A stretch of DNA of 64,000 bases from Streptococcus lutetiensis (GCF_900475675.1 NZ_LS483403.1:1488001-1552000), one strand, 5' to 3'. Positions 1 through 10,167 are shown, numbered from the stretch's first letter. Numbers and translations are program-made. Notes: a model not told the origin generated them from the sequence alone.

Positions 1-537
1 CCCTTTGTGGAATGGGCAAACGCCGCTAAAGTTATTAGCAACATCATGTGGATGTGGAGCAACATAGACGTGACCTGCTTCTGTGTGACCAAGACCACCG
101 ATGAATTGAACATTTTGAATAGCGCCAGCACCGATACCAGTACCGATTGTGTAGTAAACAAGGCTCTTAACACCTTTACGGACAATTATTTCACCGTAAG
201 CTGAGCTATTAACGTCAGTTGTGAAATAAAATGGGACTTTGAAGTGTTTTGAAATCAAGCCAACCAAATCAACATTAGCCCAATGTGGTTTTGGAGTTGA
301 TGTAATATAACCATAAGTTTCTGAATTTTGGTCGATATCAATCGGACCAAAAGAACCAATGGCAATACCAGCCAAATCTTCTTCAAAACGTTTGAAGAAA
401 GCTACTGTTTTATCAATTGTTTCGTAAGGTGTTGTTGTTGGAAATTGAACTTTTTCAACAACTTGGAAATTTTCGTCACCAACAGCACAAACAAATTTTG
501 TTCCACCTGCTTCTACACTACCGTATAATTTAGTCAT
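1..537 (-). CDS. scrK: Fructokinase ScrK (ROK family), 3' end cut by window
   Basis: Cytoplasmic ROK-family fructokinase. It phosphorylates the free fructose left after sucrose-6-phosphate cleavage and feeds glycolysis. Only the first 179 codons are in the window; the gene runs off the left edge with no stop. Visible are the N-terminal phosphate-binding segment VEAGGTKF (residues 8-15), a glycine-rich IGTGIGAGA turn near residues 130-138, GHTEAGH near 150, and CPFHKG at the very edge, which starts the Cys/His zinc site typical of ROK kinases. The ATG at 537 follows a GGGAGATAAC ribosome site. It lies downstream of scrA on the same strand but has its own promoter and a candidate cre, so it may be transcribed both with scrA and alone. 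Confidence 0.93.
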   Translation of the reverse strand, partial: MTKLYGSVEAGGTKFVCAVGDENFQVVEKVQFPTTTPYETIDKTVAFFKRFEEDLAGIAIGSFGPIDIDQNSETYGYITSTPKPHWANVDLVGLISKHFKVPFYFTTDVNSSAYGEIIVRKGVKSLVYYTIGTGIGAGAIQNVQFIGGLGHTEAGHVYVAPHPHDVANNFSGVCPFHKG

Positions 538-572
538 GTTATCTCCCTTTTAAATGCTATTTTATACACAAT

Positions 573-619
573 ATTATACAAAATTTCAAAAGATATATCA
601 AGTATAAAAGCGCTTATAT
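573..619 (-). promoter_or_regulatory. scrK promoter with candidate cre
   Basis: On the minus strand, TTGATA (601-596), 17 bp, then TATAAT (578-573), followed by the scrK start at 537. Just upstream, 605-619 reads ATATAAGCGCTTTTA, a palindrome matching the CcpA cre consensus with two mismatches. Catabolite control is inferred from the site only. Confidence 0.6.
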
Positions 620-652
620 TTCTTTATTTACAAGGTTTTAACTCCATTTAAA

Positions 653-674
653 AAGAGGTATCAAAGTACCTCTT
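653..674 (-). terminator. Terminator after scrA
   Basis: Inverted repeat AAGAGGTA (653-660) and TACCTCTT (667-674), 6-nt loop. On the minus strand the second arm runs into a T-rich tract just after the scrA stop codon. Confidence 0.75.
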
Positions 675-691
675 AAAATATACATATATAT

Positions 692-2650
692 TTATTCAAG
701 TTCAAGTAACGCAACACCTTCAGAAACTTTTCCTTGAGCAACTGGAGTTACTTCAGAGTAATTTGCAGTATTTGTAACAATAATCATTGTTGTATCATCA
801 AGACCTGCTTGTGCGATAGCTGAGCTATCAAATGTCGCAAGAACATCACCTTTTTTAACTTTTTGGTTAGTAGTAACTTTTTGTTCGAAACCTTTACCTG
901 CCATTGATACAGTATCGATACCGATGTGGATAAGGATTTCTGCACCGTTGTCAGATTTCAAACCGTAAGCATGACCAGTTTCAAATGCAAGTTGAACAGT
1001 ACCATCAACTGGTGAGTAAACTGTGTTGCCTTCAGGCTTTACAGCGATACCTTTTCCCATAGCTCCTGATGAGAAAACTGGGTCATTTACTGATGAAAGT
1101 TCTACAACTTGACCAGCAAGTGGGCTTACAACTGTTTCTTCAGAAACACCTGCTTGTGAAAGAGCTGATACTTCTTTAGCAACTTCTTTGCCATCTTTAA
1201 CAGCGTGTTCATCTGATTCGACTTGAGCTTTAGCAGCGTCTGCTGCTTCAGCCGCAAAGACACCTGCTGCTTTTGTTTTTCCGTAGAAGTATGTAAGAGC
1301 AAATGCAACAGCGAAGCTGATTAATTCACATACAACGTAGAATGGGATTGAAGAAGCGTTGATTGAAAGGAATCCAAGGAAACTTGCTGAACCAAGTGAA
1401 ACAGCAACTACTTTAACCAAACCTGCAACTGCTGCTGCAACTCCTGAACCAATCAAAGCACAGAAGAATGGGAAACGGTATTTCAAGTTAACACCGAACA
1501 AAGCTGGTTCTGTAATACCAAGAAGCGCTGATACACCTGCTGAAGATGTAAGACTCTTAGTTTTAGAGCTTTTAGTCAAGAACCAAATTGCAAATGTTGC
1601 TGCACCTTGTGCAACGTTAGCCATTGAAGCAACTACGAAGATGAAGTCACCATAACCAACACCTTTGGTCCATGCTGACAACAATTGTGTTTCAATAGCT
1701 GGGAATGACTGATGAAGACCAGTCATAACGATTAGTGAATAAGCACCACCAAAGATACCCATTCCGATAAAGCCTGTTGTGTTATACAACCAAACAATAA
1801 TATCAGTAATAGCGTTAGAAACGACCATCATTACTGGACCAATGACTGTAAATGTCAAGAATCCTGTAATCATTACTGACAACAATGGGGTGAATGTAAA
1901 GTCAACTGATGATGGAAGTTTTTTGTGGAAGAATTTTTCCAATACAGATAGCAACCAAACAGCAACCAATACTGGGATAACTTGGTAAGCGTAGTTTGTT
2001 TGTGCAACATGGTAACCAAAGATATTCCAGAATTCAGAAGCACCACCAAGATCTGGTGTTGTCATGATCATACCAATAGCAGCACCCAAGAATTGGTTAG
2101 CTCCGAAACGTTTAGCAGCTGAGATACCTACTAAAATTGGCAAGAACATGAATGGTGCAGCTGACATCAATTGAATCATGGCAGAAATACCATCAATAGC
2201 TGGGAACATTTCTTCAATTGATTTAGGGCCGAATAATCCTTCAGCTGTCAAGAAGTTACGTAATGCCATCAAAAGACCACCTGCAACAAGCGCAGGAATA
2301 ATTGGTACGAAGATATCTGATAGCAATTTAATCAACGCCATGATTGGGTTGAATTTTTTACCACTACTTGCAATTTGTTTCAAGTCATCAGTAGAAACTT
2401 CTGAAAGTCCAGTTTCTTTGATTAATTCATCATAAACAAAGTTGACATCACCTGCACCGATGATTACTTGATATTGACCATCAATTTTAAAAGTACCTTT
2501 TACATCTGGATTGTTATCCAAAGCTGCTTGGTCAACTTTTGTATCATCCTTAAGTACGAGACGAAGACGTGTCGCACAGTGTGCAGCTGCAATAAGATTG
2601 TCTTTTCCGACTGCCTTAACGACGTCAGATGCTACCTTACCATAATCCAT
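692..2650 (-). CDS. scrA: Sucrose-specific PTS permease EIIBCA
   Basis: Membrane phosphotransferase permease that imports sucrose as sucrose-6-phosphate. The 652-residue protein has the full EIIB-EIIC-EIIA order. EIIB has the phosphocysteine motif [10 protein letters not shown] at about 22-31. A multi-spanning EIIC region covers roughly 105-460 and contains [12 protein letters not shown] linker rich in A/E/K leads into EIIA, which has the conserved HIGIDT histidine near 575 and is fused at the C terminus. Length and order match streptococcal ScrA. The ATG at 2650 has an AAGGAGT ribosome site. The gene is divergent from scrB across an operator region, as in other streptococci. Confidence 0.96.
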   Translation of the reverse strand: MDYGKVASDVVKAVGKDNLIAAAHCATRLRLVLKDDTKVDQAALDNNPDVKGTFKIDGQYQVIIGAGDVNFVYDELIKETGLSEVSTDDLKQIASSGKKFNPIMALIKLLSDIFVPIIPALVAGGLLMALRNFLTAEGLFGPKSIEEMFPAIDGISAMIQLMSAAPFMFLPILVGISAAKRFGANQFLGAAIGMIMTTPDLGGASEFWNIFGYHVAQTNYAYQVIPVLVAVWLLSVLEKFFHKKLPSSVDFTFTPLLSVMITGFLTFTVIGPVMMVVSNAITDIIVWLYNTTGFIGMGIFGGAYSLIVMTGLHQSFPAIETQLLSAWTKGVGYGDFIFVVASMANVAQGAATFAIWFLTKSSKTKSLTSSAGVSALLGITEPALFGVNLKYRFPFFCALIGSGVAAAVAGLVKVVAVSLGSASFLGFLSINASSIPFYVVCELISFAVAFALTYFYGKTKAAGVFAAEAADAAKAQVESDEHAVKDGKEVAKEVSALSQAGVSEETVVSPLAGQVVELSSVNDPVFSSGAMGKGIAVKPEGNTVYSPVDGTVQLAFETGHAYGLKSDNGAEILIHIGIDTVSMAGKGFEQKVTTNQKVKKGDVLATFDSSAIAQAGLDDTTMIIVTNTANYSEVTPVAQGKVSEGVALLELE

Positions 2651-2685
2651 TACAGTAACTCCTTTATAAAAAAATTTGTGAACTA

Positions 2686-2752
2686 TTTTGTAAGCGTTTC
2701 ACTTAACTACATTTACATTTTATCATAAAAACATTCTATGTCAAGCGTTCAT
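2686..2752 (-). promoter_or_regulatory. scrA promoter and operator-like dyads
   Basis: On the minus strand TTGACA (2744-2739), 16 bp, TAAAAT (2722-2717). LacI-family half-site dyads flank it: GTAAGCGTTTCAC at about 2690-2702 just downstream of the expected start, and CAAGCGTTCA at 2742-2751 overlapping the -35. Either ScrR or CcpA could bind such sites; the sequence alone does not separate them. Confidence 0.6.
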
Positions 2753-2781
2753 CATATTTTTTTCTTTTTGGACGAAAATAA

Positions 2782-2811
2782 TTGATTTTTAGGGCGAAAA
2801 CGTTTACTATA
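2782..2811 (+). promoter_or_regulatory. scrB promoter overlapped by ScrR-type operator
   Basis: TTGATT (2782-2787), 17 bp, TACTAT (2805-2810). The spacer and -10 are covered by GCGAAAACGTTTAC (2794-2807), an ACGT-centred LacI-type dyad. Repression by ScrR encoded downstream is the simplest reading. Confidence 0.65.
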
Positions 2812-2844
2812 TTACTATAGATAGTATTTAAAAAGGAGAAAAAT

Positions 2845-4284
2845 ATGGATTTACCAAGAGAAGTGCGTTACCGTCCTTATGAGGATTGGAGCACCGAAGA
2901 ATTAGCAAAAATTAACAACAATGTCAAAAAATCTCCTTGGCATGTTAGTTACCACATCGAACCAAAATCAGGACTTTTAAATGACCCTAACGGTTTTTCA
3001 TTCTTTAATGGAAAATACACATTGTTCTACCAAAACTGGCCATTTGCTGCTGCTCATGGACTTAAACAATGGGTTCACACTGAATCTGAAGACTTAGTTC
3101 ACTTCCATGAAACAAACGTAGAACTTCGTCCAGATACTAAAAACGATAGCCACGGTGCTTATTCTGGTTCAGCCTACGAAATCGACGACAAACTCTTCCT
3201 ATTCTATACAGGAAATGTCCGCGATGAAAATTGGGTACGTGACCCGCTTCAAATTAGCGCATGGATGGACAAAGACCGCAACATCACTAAGATTGAGAAC
3301 GTTCTTATCCACCAACCAAAAGACGTTACAGAACACTTCCGTGACCCACAAATCTTCAACTACAAAGGTCAATTCTACGCAATCGTAGGTGCTCAAAACC
3401 TTGACGAATCAGGCTTCGTAAAACTTTACAAAGCTGTTAACAAAAACGTCGAAAATTGGGAAGAAGTTGGAAACCTTGACTTTGATAACAGTGGTTCAGA
3501 GTACATGATTGAGTGTCCAAACCTTGTTTTTGTTGATGATAAACCAGTTCTTATCTACTGCCCACAAGGACTTGATAAAGCTGAACTTGATTATCGCAAC
3601 ATTTACCCAAATACCTACAAAGTATGTCAATCGTTTGACACAGAAAATGCAAAACTAGTCGGGGCTTCTGACATTCAAAATCTTGATTATGGTTTTGAAG
3701 CCTATGCGACTCAAGCATTCAACGCCCCTGATGGACGTGCGCTTGCTATTAGCTGGATTGGACTTCCTGACATCGACTATCCAACTGACCAATACGATTA
3801 CCAAGGTGCTCTTAGTCTTGTTAAAGAACTTTCTATTAAAGATGGTAAACTTTATCAATACCCAGTTGAAGCAATCACTTCTCTTCGTGATTCTTCTGAA
3901 ACATTCGCTGACAAAGCACAAACCAACAATACTTATGAGTTAGAGTTAACATTCCCTGCAAATCAAAAATCAGAACTTCTGCTTTTTGCTGACGACAAAG
4001 GAAATGGACTAAGCTTGACTGTAGATACTAAAGACTGTAAAATTATCCTTGACCGCAGTAAAGCCGGTGTTCAATACGCTACAAAATTTGGTATTACTCG
4101 TGAATGTACAATCGATACGAAAGAAACAACAGCCAATATTTTTGTAGATAATTCGATCATTGAAATCTTTATCAATAAAGGAGAAAAAGTATTTACTAGC
4201 CGTATCTTCCCAGAAGCTGGTCAAAATGGAATTACACTTAAATCTGGAGACGTCACTGGTACATACTTTGATTTGAAATACTAA
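2845..4284 (+). CDS. scrB: Sucrose-6-phosphate hydrolase (GH32)
   Basis: Cytoplasmic glycoside hydrolase family 32 enzyme that splits sucrose-6-phosphate into glucose-6-phosphate and fructose. The 479-residue product shows the three GH32 signatures: LLNDPNG near 44-50 carrying the nucleophile Asp, FRDPQIF near 166 carrying the transition-state Asp, and MIECPN near 225 carrying the acid/base Glu, followed by a C-terminal beta-sandwich. The ATG follows AAAGGAG. The stop is one base from the scrR start, so scrB and scrR form one transcript ending at the hairpin at 5248-5274. Confidence 0.96.
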   Translation: MDLPREVRYRPYEDWSTEELAKINNNVKKSPWHVSYHIEPKSGLLNDPNGFSFFNGKYTLFYQNWPFAAAHGLKQWVHTESEDLVHFHETNVELRPDTKNDSHGAYSGSAYEIDDKLFLFYTGNVRDENWVRDPLQISAWMDKDRNITKIENVLIHQPKDVTEHFRDPQIFNYKGQFYAIVGAQNLDESGFVKLYKAVNKNVENWEEVGNLDFDNSGSEYMIECPNLVFVDDKPVLIYCPQGLDKAELDYRNIYPNTYKVCQSFDTENAKLVGASDIQNLDYGFEAYATQAFNAPDGRALAISWIGLPDIDYPTDQYDYQGALSLVKELSIKDGKLYQYPVEAITSLRDSSETFADKAQTNNTYELELTFPANQKSELLLFADDKGNGLSLTVDTKDCKIILDRSKAGVQYATKFGITRECTIDTKETTANIFVDNSIIEIFINKGEKVFTSRIFPEAGQNGITLKSGDVTGTYFDLKY

Positions 4285-4285
4285 T

Positions 4286-5248
4286 ATGGTAGCAAAATTA
4301 ACTGACGTTGCTGAACTTGCTGGGGTAAGCCCAACAACCGTTTCACGCGTTATCAACAACAAAGGTTATTTGTCAGAGAAGACAAAACAAAAAGTCCAAG
4401 AGGCCATGAGAACTTTGGGATATAAACCAAACAACCTCGCCCGTGGACTCCAAGGAAAATCAGCCCAACTTATCGGTTTAATCTTCCCTAATATTAGCAA
4501 TATCTTTTATTCTGAGTTAATTGAATATCTTGAAATCGAGTTATTCAAACATGGTTATAAAACGATTATCTGCAATAGCGAAAATGACCCAGCCAAAGAA
4601 CGTGAATACATTGAAATGCTTGAAGCTAACCAAGTTGACGGCATCATTTCATCTAGTCACAACCTTGGCATCGATGATTACGAGCGCGTCAGTGCACCAA
4701 TTATTGCTTTCGATAGGAACCTAGCTCCAAACGTCCCTATCGTTGCTTCAGACAACTTTGAAGGTGGAAAACTAGCTGCTCGCACACTTCAAAAAAATGG
4801 TTGCGAAAATATCATTATGATTACCGGACACGATAACACTGACTCACCAACCGAATTACGTGCCCTTGGTTTTACATTTCAAATTCCGCACGGTGAAGTT
4901 TTCAAAGTTCCTAACAACTTATCCACAATTCGCCGTGAAATGGAAATCAAATCCATCATCGCAAGCAATCGTCCAGACGGGATATTTGTTTCAGATGATT
5001 TGACAGCCATTTTGACAATGAAAATCGCTAAACAGCTAGATATGAACATCCCTGATGATTTGAAAATCATTGGTTATGATGGCACATCATTCATTGAAAG
5101 TTACTTCCCACAGTTGACTACTATCCGTCAACCAATCGATGAAATTGCAAGTCTACTTGTCGATATTCTCCTAAAACGCATCAAAGGTGAAAAAACAAAC
5201 AAAGACTACATTTTACCTATCTCATTGATTCCTGGGGGAAGCATTTAA
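4286..5248 (+). CDS. scrR: LacI-family sucrose operon repressor
   Basis: DNA-binding repressor of the sucrose genes, 320 residues, the usual LacI-family length. The N-terminal helix-turn-helix is LTDVAELAGVSPTTVSRVIN (residues 4-23). It is followed by a hinge with a short NLARGLQ segment and a periplasmic-binding-like effector domain from about residue 60. The dyads around the scrA and scrB promoters are its expected targets. The effector is not visible from sequence; related proteins respond to fructose or sucrose phosphates. Translationally coupled to scrB with 1 bp between stop and ATG. Confidence 0.93.
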   Translation: MVAKLTDVAELAGVSPTTVSRVINNKGYLSEKTKQKVQEAMRTLGYKPNNLARGLQGKSAQLIGLIFPNISNIFYSELIEYLEIELFKHGYKTIICNSENDPAKEREYIEMLEANQVDGIISSSHNLGIDDYERVSAPIIAFDRNLAPNVPIVASDNFEGGKLAARTLQKNGCENIIMITGHDNTDSPTELRALGFTFQIPHGEVFKVPNNLSTIRREMEIKSIIASNRPDGIFVSDDLTAILTMKIAKQLDMNIPDDLKIIGYDGTSFIESYFPQLTTIRQPIDEIASLLVDILLKRIKGEKTNKDYILPISLIPGGSI

Positions 5249-5274
5249 AAAGAACAGGGTAAGCCTGTTCTTTT
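5248..5274 (+). terminator. Terminator after scrBR
   Basis: Perfect inverted repeat AAAAGAACAGG / CCTGTTCTTTT with a GTAAG loop immediately after the scrR stop. Confidence 0.85.
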
Positions 5275-5305
5275 ATATTACTCTTTTTACTTATGCACAC
5301 AACAA

Positions 5306-5334
5306 AAAGAGAGATGTGTATAACATCTCTCTTT
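5306..5334 (-). terminator. Terminator after nusB
   Basis: Perfect 12-bp arms AAAGAGAGATGT / ACATCTCTCTTT with a 5-nt loop. On the minus strand the last arm continues into TTTTTG, ending the efp/asp23/nusB side. Confidence 0.85.
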
Positions 5335-5340
5335 CATTTA

Positions 5341-5769
5341 TTATTCAGTAACAAACTGACTCAACAATCCATTGACGAATTTTGCTGATGTTTCGTCTGA
5401 ATATTTCTTAGCGATTTCAATAATTTCATTGACCGCAACACGACCTGGTGTTTCTTCGAAATATTTTACTTCGTAAAGACCTAAACGAAGTAAAGCTTTA
5501 TCAGTCAACATTAAACGTTCTAGTGACCAGCCTGCTTTTAAGTGACCTTCAATTTGTTGGTCAAGCTCTGCTTGCATGTCGCAAACACCCTTAACAAGAT
5601 TAAGAAGAAAGACTGGAACTTGAACATCTTCATCTTCTTCGATTGTCTTATCATAAGTATATGCAAATTCAGCAGCCGCTAAATATTCTCCACCAAATTC
5701 TAGGCTAAAGAGTGCTTGGAACGCACGCTCACGGAGGTCACGTCTTGAATTTGTAAAATTATTAGTCAT
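5341..5769 (-). CDS. nusB: Transcription antitermination factor NusB
   Basis: RNA-binding component of the antitermination complex used on rRNA operons, partner of NusE (S10). Chosen start is the ATG at 5769 ([18 protein letters not shown]); a longer reading from 5787 adds six residues lying inside the upstream gene. NusB hallmarks are [13 protein letters not shown] at the N terminus and [17 protein letters not shown] near 105-121, a core helix of the family. It overlaps the Asp23-like gene by 8 bp, so the two are translationally coupled. Confidence 0.95.
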   Translation of the reverse strand: MTNNFTNSRRDLRERAFQALFSLEFGGEYLAAAEFAYTYDKTIEEDEDVQVPVFLLNLVKGVCDMQAELDQQIEGHLKAGWSLERLMLTDKALLRLGLYEVKYFEETPGRVAVNEIIEIAKKYSDETSAKFVNGLLSQFVTE

Positions 5770-6151
5770 CCAAGAAATCCTCGTCAAACAATGCTTTCAA
5801 ATCAGGTTTTGGCGTTTTCTCAGGAACGATTCCTTCAACGTGGATATTTACAGATGAAATAGTCACTTCTGCCATATCGTAAACCGCAGTTTTAACAGCT
5901 TGTTGAATTGCGATTGAAACAGCAGGAACGTTGACACCGTATTGAAGATAAACATAGATATCAGCGTTAACTGTTCCGTCTTCTTCAGTGTGAAGATATA
6001 CACCTTTACCTAAAACTGTTTTGCTGAAGCTGTCTGCCATGGCTTTGTTATGAAGTGAATGAACACCATCAACTTTTGCTGCAGCGATACCTGTGATAAC
6101 TTCTAGTACTCGTGGTGAAATAACAATATCACCGATATTTTCAGTTGTCAT
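5762..6151 (-). CDS. Asp23/Gls24 family envelope stress protein
   Basis: Small Asp23/Gls24-family protein. Members associate with the membrane and are linked to cell-envelope and alkaline stress; the biochemical role is unknown. The ATG at 6151 is preferred over 6157 because AGGA then sits 7 nt upstream instead of touching the start. Family features: [21 protein letters not shown] near the N terminus, then a beta-rich segment [12 protein letters not shown]. It lies between efp and nusB, a conserved firmicute arrangement. Confidence 0.9.
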   Translation of the reverse strand: MTTENIGDIVISPRVLEVITGIAAAKVDGVHSLHNKAMADSFSKTVLGKGVYLHTEEDGTVNADIYVYLQYGVNVPAVSIAIQQAVKTAVYDMAEVTISSVNIHVEGIVPEKTPKPDLKALFDEDFLDD

Positions 6152-6190
6152 AAGCATTTCCTTTCTAATTAATTTTAAGGATTAAAAGTA

Positions 6191-6219
6191 AAGAGAGCGG
6201 TACCCTCTCTACCCGCTCT
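6191..6219 (-). terminator. Weak hairpin between efp and asp23-like gene
   Basis: AGAGCGG (6194-6200) pairs with CCGCTCT (6213-6219) around a 12-nt loop. There is no clear T-run, so it is probably a partial terminator or RNA-stability element rather than a full stop. Confidence 0.45.
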
Positions 6220-6229
6220 AATGGCAAGC

Positions 6230-6790
6230 TTAGGCACGTGATACGTAAGTACCTTCTTGCGTATTGATTACCAATTTTTGACCAATTTCGATGAAGTCTG
6301 GCACGTTAACAACAAGACCTGTTTCAAGAGTTGCAGGTTTACCAGAACCAGTAACTGTAGCACCTTTGATTGATGGTTGAGTGTCAGTAACTGTCAATTC
6401 AACTGTTGTAGGAACAGTAACACCGATAACTTCAGTTCCGTAGAATTGGATTTTAACTTCTGAGTTTTCAAGGATGTAAAACAATTCTTGTTCTACGTTA
6501 GCAACTGGGATTTCGTATTGCTCGTAGCTTTCAGTATCCATGAAGTATGCTGTATCATCCATTTTGTAAAGGTATTGTGCAGCACGTGTTTCAATGATAG
6601 CTTGTTCGAATTTTTCTTCTGGACGGTAAGTTGTATCAAAAGTTGAACCAGAACGTACGTCACGGAGTTTCATACGCATAACTGTGTTACCTTTACCTGG
6701 TTTGTGGTGGCTTGCTTCGAGAACTTTGATGAGTTTTCCATCAGCTGTTACGAAAGTCATACCTGCTCTAAGCTTACTTGCTTCAATCAT
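6230..6790 (-). CDS. efp: Elongation factor P
   Basis: Ribosome-binding factor that relieves stalling at consecutive prolines. The 186-residue protein has the three-domain KOW/OB/OB architecture. The functional loop of domain I is HHKPGKGN near residues 28-35, with Lys at the position that is modified in many bacteria; no modification enzyme is seen nearby. The terminal segment [20 protein letters not shown] is typical. The start codon is preceded by AGAGGTAATGAATAA. Followed by the Asp23-like protein and nusB. Confidence 0.95.
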   Translation of the reverse strand: MIEASKLRAGMTFVTADGKLIKVLEASHHKPGKGNTVMRMKLRDVRSGSTFDTTYRPEEKFEQAIIETRAAQYLYKMDDTAYFMDTESYEQYEIPVANVEQELFYILENSEVKIQFYGTEVIGVTVPTTVELTVTDTQPSIKGATVTGSGKPATLETGLVVNVPDFIEIGQKLVINTQEGTYVSRA

Positions 6791-6880
6791 TTATTCATTA
6801 CCTCTTATAAATTATTTATCACTTCATTTTACCATAAAATAAGCTTGGGCTCAAATCTTTTATGGTCTTACTATGGGATA

Positions 6881-6900
6881 AGACAGTGTTAGCACTGTCT
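6881..6900 (-). terminator. Hairpin after dCMP deaminase gene
   Basis: Perfect repeat AGACAGTG / CACTGTCT with a 4-nt loop. It sits 14 bp past the 6915 stop on the minus strand. The T-run is weak, so it may be a partial terminator upstream of efp. Confidence 0.55.
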
Positions 6901-6914
6901 AAAACTTATTCTTC

Positions 6915-7370
6915 TTAGTCAGCCATACCAAGTCTTACTTCTGGAATATCATGCTGAACGTATTCGACACCTTTTTGTTCCATTAATTCAATCGCAAATG
7001 GATGCATGCGATAGGCAGTTTTATAAGTGATTTTCTTAATGCCTGCTTGAAGGAGAGCTTTCGTGCAGTTAATACACGGAAAATGTGTCACATAAATCTC
7101 TGTTCCTTTAGTTGAAATGCCTTCTTTAGCACACTGGATAAGCGCATTCATCTCGGCATGAACAGTGCGGATACAATGCCCATCTTCCATTTTGTGTCCT
7201 GCTTCGCTACAGTTATCTGTTTCAGAAACACCACCATTGTAACCAGTCGCAATGATACGATTATCTTTGACCAAAACAGCGCCAACAAAGGCACGATCAC
7301 AAGTTGAACGTTTTGAAATCAACTCTGCATTTGCCATAAAATAATCTTCCCAAGAAAGTCTATCAGTCAT
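6915..7370 (-). CDS. dCMP deaminase family protein (ComEB-like)
   Basis: Zinc-dependent cytidine/deoxycytidylate deaminase family, 151 residues. Zinc and catalytic residues are visible: HAEMN near 85-89 (His ligand and catalytic Glu) and [10 protein letters not shown] near 108-117 (two Cys ligands). An extra CSEAGH...HC segment at 54-68 matches the second metal-binding insert of dCMP deaminases. Expected reaction is dCMP to dUMP, supplying thymidylate synthesis. The gene overlaps the upstream membrane-protein gene by 3 bp and probably shares its transcript with pepP. Confidence 0.9.
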   Translation of the reverse strand: MTDRLSWEDYFMANAELISKRSTCDRAFVGAVLVKDNRIIATGYNGGVSETDNCSEAGHKMEDGHCIRTVHAEMNALIQCAKEGISTKGTEIYVTHFPCINCTKALLQAGIKKITYKTAYRMHPFAIELMEQKGVEYVQHDIPEVRLGMAD

Positions 7371-7713
7371 TGATTTTTTCCTTTACTACACGATTTTTAA
7401 GATAAATTATAATCAGCCCAAGCACAGCAATTGCCATACAGAAATACGAAGCAATTTTGTATATGCCACCTGGTGCTTCAATAAAAAATGTTAACCCAAC
7501 AAGTCCAAGCGCAACATAATGAACAATGCCATTAATTCCAAACTGACGTGATTGACTTAAGGCTGACAAGAAAAGAACTAGAATGAATTCCAAAATGAAA
7601 TAATTCTTACTACTTCCCTGCATTAAATCAATAACAACCGTAAAAGAGAGCATCGCAGATAAAATCATCACAAGGATAACTTGTAATTTATCTTTAATAG
7701 TCAGTGGTTTCAT
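7363..7713 (-). CDS. Small membrane protein, unknown function
   Basis: Not recognised. A 116-residue protein with four hydrophobic spans (roughly residues 10-28, 40-54, 62-78 and 85-103) and a basic tail [11 protein letters not shown]. The ATG at 7713 is chosen because GGAGAGATGTT precedes it; the longer reading from 7734 starts inside the pepP end. It lies between pepP and the dCMP deaminase gene with overlaps on one side and 10 bp on the other, so it is in the same operon. No catalytic motif is visible. Confidence 0.75.
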   Translation of the reverse strand: MKPLTIKDKLQVILVMILSAMLSFTVVIDLMQGSSKNYFILEFILVLFLSALSQSRQFGINGIVHYVALGLVGLTFFIEAPGGIYKIASYFCMAIAVLGLIIIYLKNRVVKEKIND

Positions 7714-7723
7714 AACATCTCTC

Positions 7724-8785
7724 CTACAAAACAATCAATTCTTTGGGTGCTAAAGTTAAGACTTCACAACCATTTTCAGTAACGACAAGGTCGTCTTCAA
7801 TACGAACACCGTATTTGTTATCAAGGTAAATTCCTGGTTCATCCGTAATAGTCATGCCAACTTCAACCAACTCATCTGAATTGCCAAAGAATGGAATTTC
7901 ATGAATATCAAGCCCAATGCCATGACCAATTCCGTGTGTGAAGTGCTCACCATAACCAGCTTTTTCAATCACATCACGCGCCAACTTATCGTAATCACGG
8001 CGAGTCATTCCAGTCTTAACCGAATCAATAACCGATTGATTAGCACGCAAAACCACATCATAAATCTCACGCTCCTCATCAGTCGTATCACCAATGTGAA
8101 TTGTACGCGTCATATCGCTGACGTAGTGATTGTAATAACATCCAAAATCAAGCGTCAAGTTTTCACCAGATTGGATGACTTTCTCACTGGCTACGCCGTG
8201 AGGCATGGCAGAGCGGTAACCTGATGCTGCAATAGTCTCAAAAGATACCCCAGATGCACCGTATTCACGCATACGAAAATCAAGAAAATTTGCCACTTGC
8301 AATTCTGTTGTCTGACCTGGTTTGATGAAATCAAGCATGTCAGCAAAAGCGCGGTCGGAAATCGAGCAAGCCTTACGAATCGTTGCAATCTCAGAAGCAT
8401 CTTTAATCATGCGCAATTTTTCCATGAAGTTCGTCATAGGTGCCAAGTCATACCCTGCAAATACACCTTGCAGCATTTGATAATAAGCAAAAGATACTTG
8501 GCTGTCAAAACCGATTTTATCCAAATTATCAGATGCAATCACCTTAGCAATCTCAGAAAGAGCATCTCTACTTTCGATGATATCAAATCCTTGAACCGTT
8601 TGCTTAGCAATCAAGGTATATCGAGCATCTGTCACAAACAAACGGCGTGTTTTGGAAATAAAGACAGTCGCTGATGTTCCCCAAAATCCTGTCAAATAAT
8701 AAACATTATTTTGGCCAGTCACCAAAAACGCATCTAATCCTTTTTCATCTAACTTTGCATCAAATCTTTTCAGTCTTGCAAGCAT
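7724..8785 (-). CDS. pepP: Xaa-Pro peptidase of the M24 family (PepP/PepQ type)
   Basis: Cytoplasmic metallopeptidase cleaving X-Pro bonds. The 353-residue protein has an N-terminal creatinase-like domain (residues 1-125) and a C-terminal pita-bread domain. Metal ligands are visible: Asp in LTLDFG near 211, Asp in YVSDMTRT near 222, His in THGIGHGIGLDIHE near 290, Glu in ITDEPGIY near 319, Glu in RIEDDL near 333. The short form fits aminopeptidase P or prolidase of lactic acid bacteria; which substrate length it prefers cannot be read from sequence. First gene of a three-gene minus-strand set with the small membrane protein and dCMP deaminase. Confidence 0.92.
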   Translation of the reverse strand: MLARLKRFDAKLDEKGLDAFLVTGQNNVYYLTGFWGTSATVFISKTRRLFVTDARYTLIAKQTVQGFDIIESRDALSEIAKVIASDNLDKIGFDSQVSFAYYQMLQGVFAGYDLAPMTNFMEKLRMIKDASEIATIRKACSISDRAFADMLDFIKPGQTTELQVANFLDFRMREYGASGVSFETIAASGYRSAMPHGVASEKVIQSGENLTLDFGCYYNHYVSDMTRTIHIGDTTDEEREIYDVVLRANQSVIDSVKTGMTRRDYDKLARDVIEKAGYGEHFTHGIGHGIGLDIHEIPFFGNSDELVEVGMTITDEPGIYLDNKYGVRIEDDLVVTENGCEVLTLAPKELIVL

Positions 8786-8888
8786 GTCCCTCTCCCTCTC
8801 GCTTTTTTAAGATAATTATACCAGAAAATCCTTGATATAATCGCTTTTTTCACGTATTTTTACAAAATATTTAACTGGTAAACAAATT

Positions 8889-10167
8889 TTATCGCAAAAA
8901 AACATCAGGTTCTTTTAAGTTATTGAAGTTACTTTTTTTGATAAATAAAATACTCAAAATAGCAAGACTTATGCCGTAAACAAAATAAAGTGTTTGGTAA
9001 GTTTGAAAACCTAAAACTTGAATCACCAATAAAATATCAGTGCTCATGATATTAACTAGAGCGGTTAAACTAACCACCCATTTTTCAGCATGGCTACTTT
9101 GTAAAAGCATTTTTAAACTTTCGTAAAGTGGTGTGGCTGCCATGATTAGCATAGTAAATGCCGTAAGTGCAATGATATTTGTATTGATTTGGCTTAATAA
9201 GAATTCAGCAAAGATATTAGCACAAAGCGTCACTATCACAGCAAATCCGAAACTCATTAGATAACTATTTCGATAAATCACGCGCATAAATGACTTTTTT
9301 TCATGCTTTTGACTAGCCTGTGGCAAAAAGACAGAAACCGTACCAGCATACATATAAGCAGGCAAACGAACTATTGAAAATAGCTGACTAATCACTGCAT
9401 AGATAGAGAGAATTTCTAACCCCTATCTTCCCATCAAAGCATCAAATGCCATGATAAAAAGAACACTCTCAAAAATTGCCTGAATGGTTAAAGGAATCCC
9501 AAAAAGAATTAACTCTTTTTTACAAGTTGACTGAGATTTCAAAGCCTCAAAAATCACATCATGAACTAAATAAAAATAAGCCAAAACCACTAAAAACAAA
9601 GAAGTTATAGCCGAAATCGCTGCGCCCTTCACTCCAAAAATTAGAACCAGATAGTAATTCATCACCACATCAAGCAGCGAGCTAACAAGCCCAATCCAAA
9701 AAATCGGTTTGGTTTTCAACTTTTAAAACATTTGTCAACAAAAATGTTAACAAGGTCAGAAGAATATACGGTGACATAATAACGAGATAAAGTGTTGATA
9801 AGCCAAGCAATTCTCCTGAAAATCCATAAAATAAACGTAAAAAAGATTTTCTAAAAACTACACATAGAACTAAAAAGCTAGCACCTATCACCACATCAAG
9901 TAATAAAGAGGACTTAAACAAATCTTTAAAATGCTTCTTGTCATTTTCCGCAAAAGCTTGCGCCCCTTTGATATTAAAGGATAAGCTAAAAGCGCCTAAA
10001 ATCCCACCAAAGTCAAACAAGAAATTTTGAATCACAGATATTCCAGAAAGTGCCACGCTTGAGTCATTAACCGCAAAATGCAGTGACAATTGATTAATCA
10101 AAAGCTGTGCAATATTTGTTGCAATCAACGGAAAAACATACCGATTAACTTCTTTTGAATAAGACAT
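8889..10167 (-). pseudogene. MATE-family efflux transporter, broken
   Basis: Remnant of a MATE-type drug/sodium antiporter of about 426 codons. The ATG at 10167 follows GGAGGATTT and the first ~150 residues read normally (MSYSKEVNRYVFPLIA). A frameshift near 9700-9722 moves reading into the next frame, which continues with KPIFWIGLVSSLLDVV. An in-frame TAG at 9425-9423 then interrupts ALMGR-stop-GLEILSIYA, and the same frame runs on to 8889. One indel plus one nonsense codon mean no full-length transporter. The gene is followed on the other side by pepP in the same orientation. Confidence 0.88.

Noticed and set aside
1359-1655. Open frame of 98 codons opposite scrA
   Set aside because: Shadow of scrA on the other strand; no ribosome site and composition follows the real gene.
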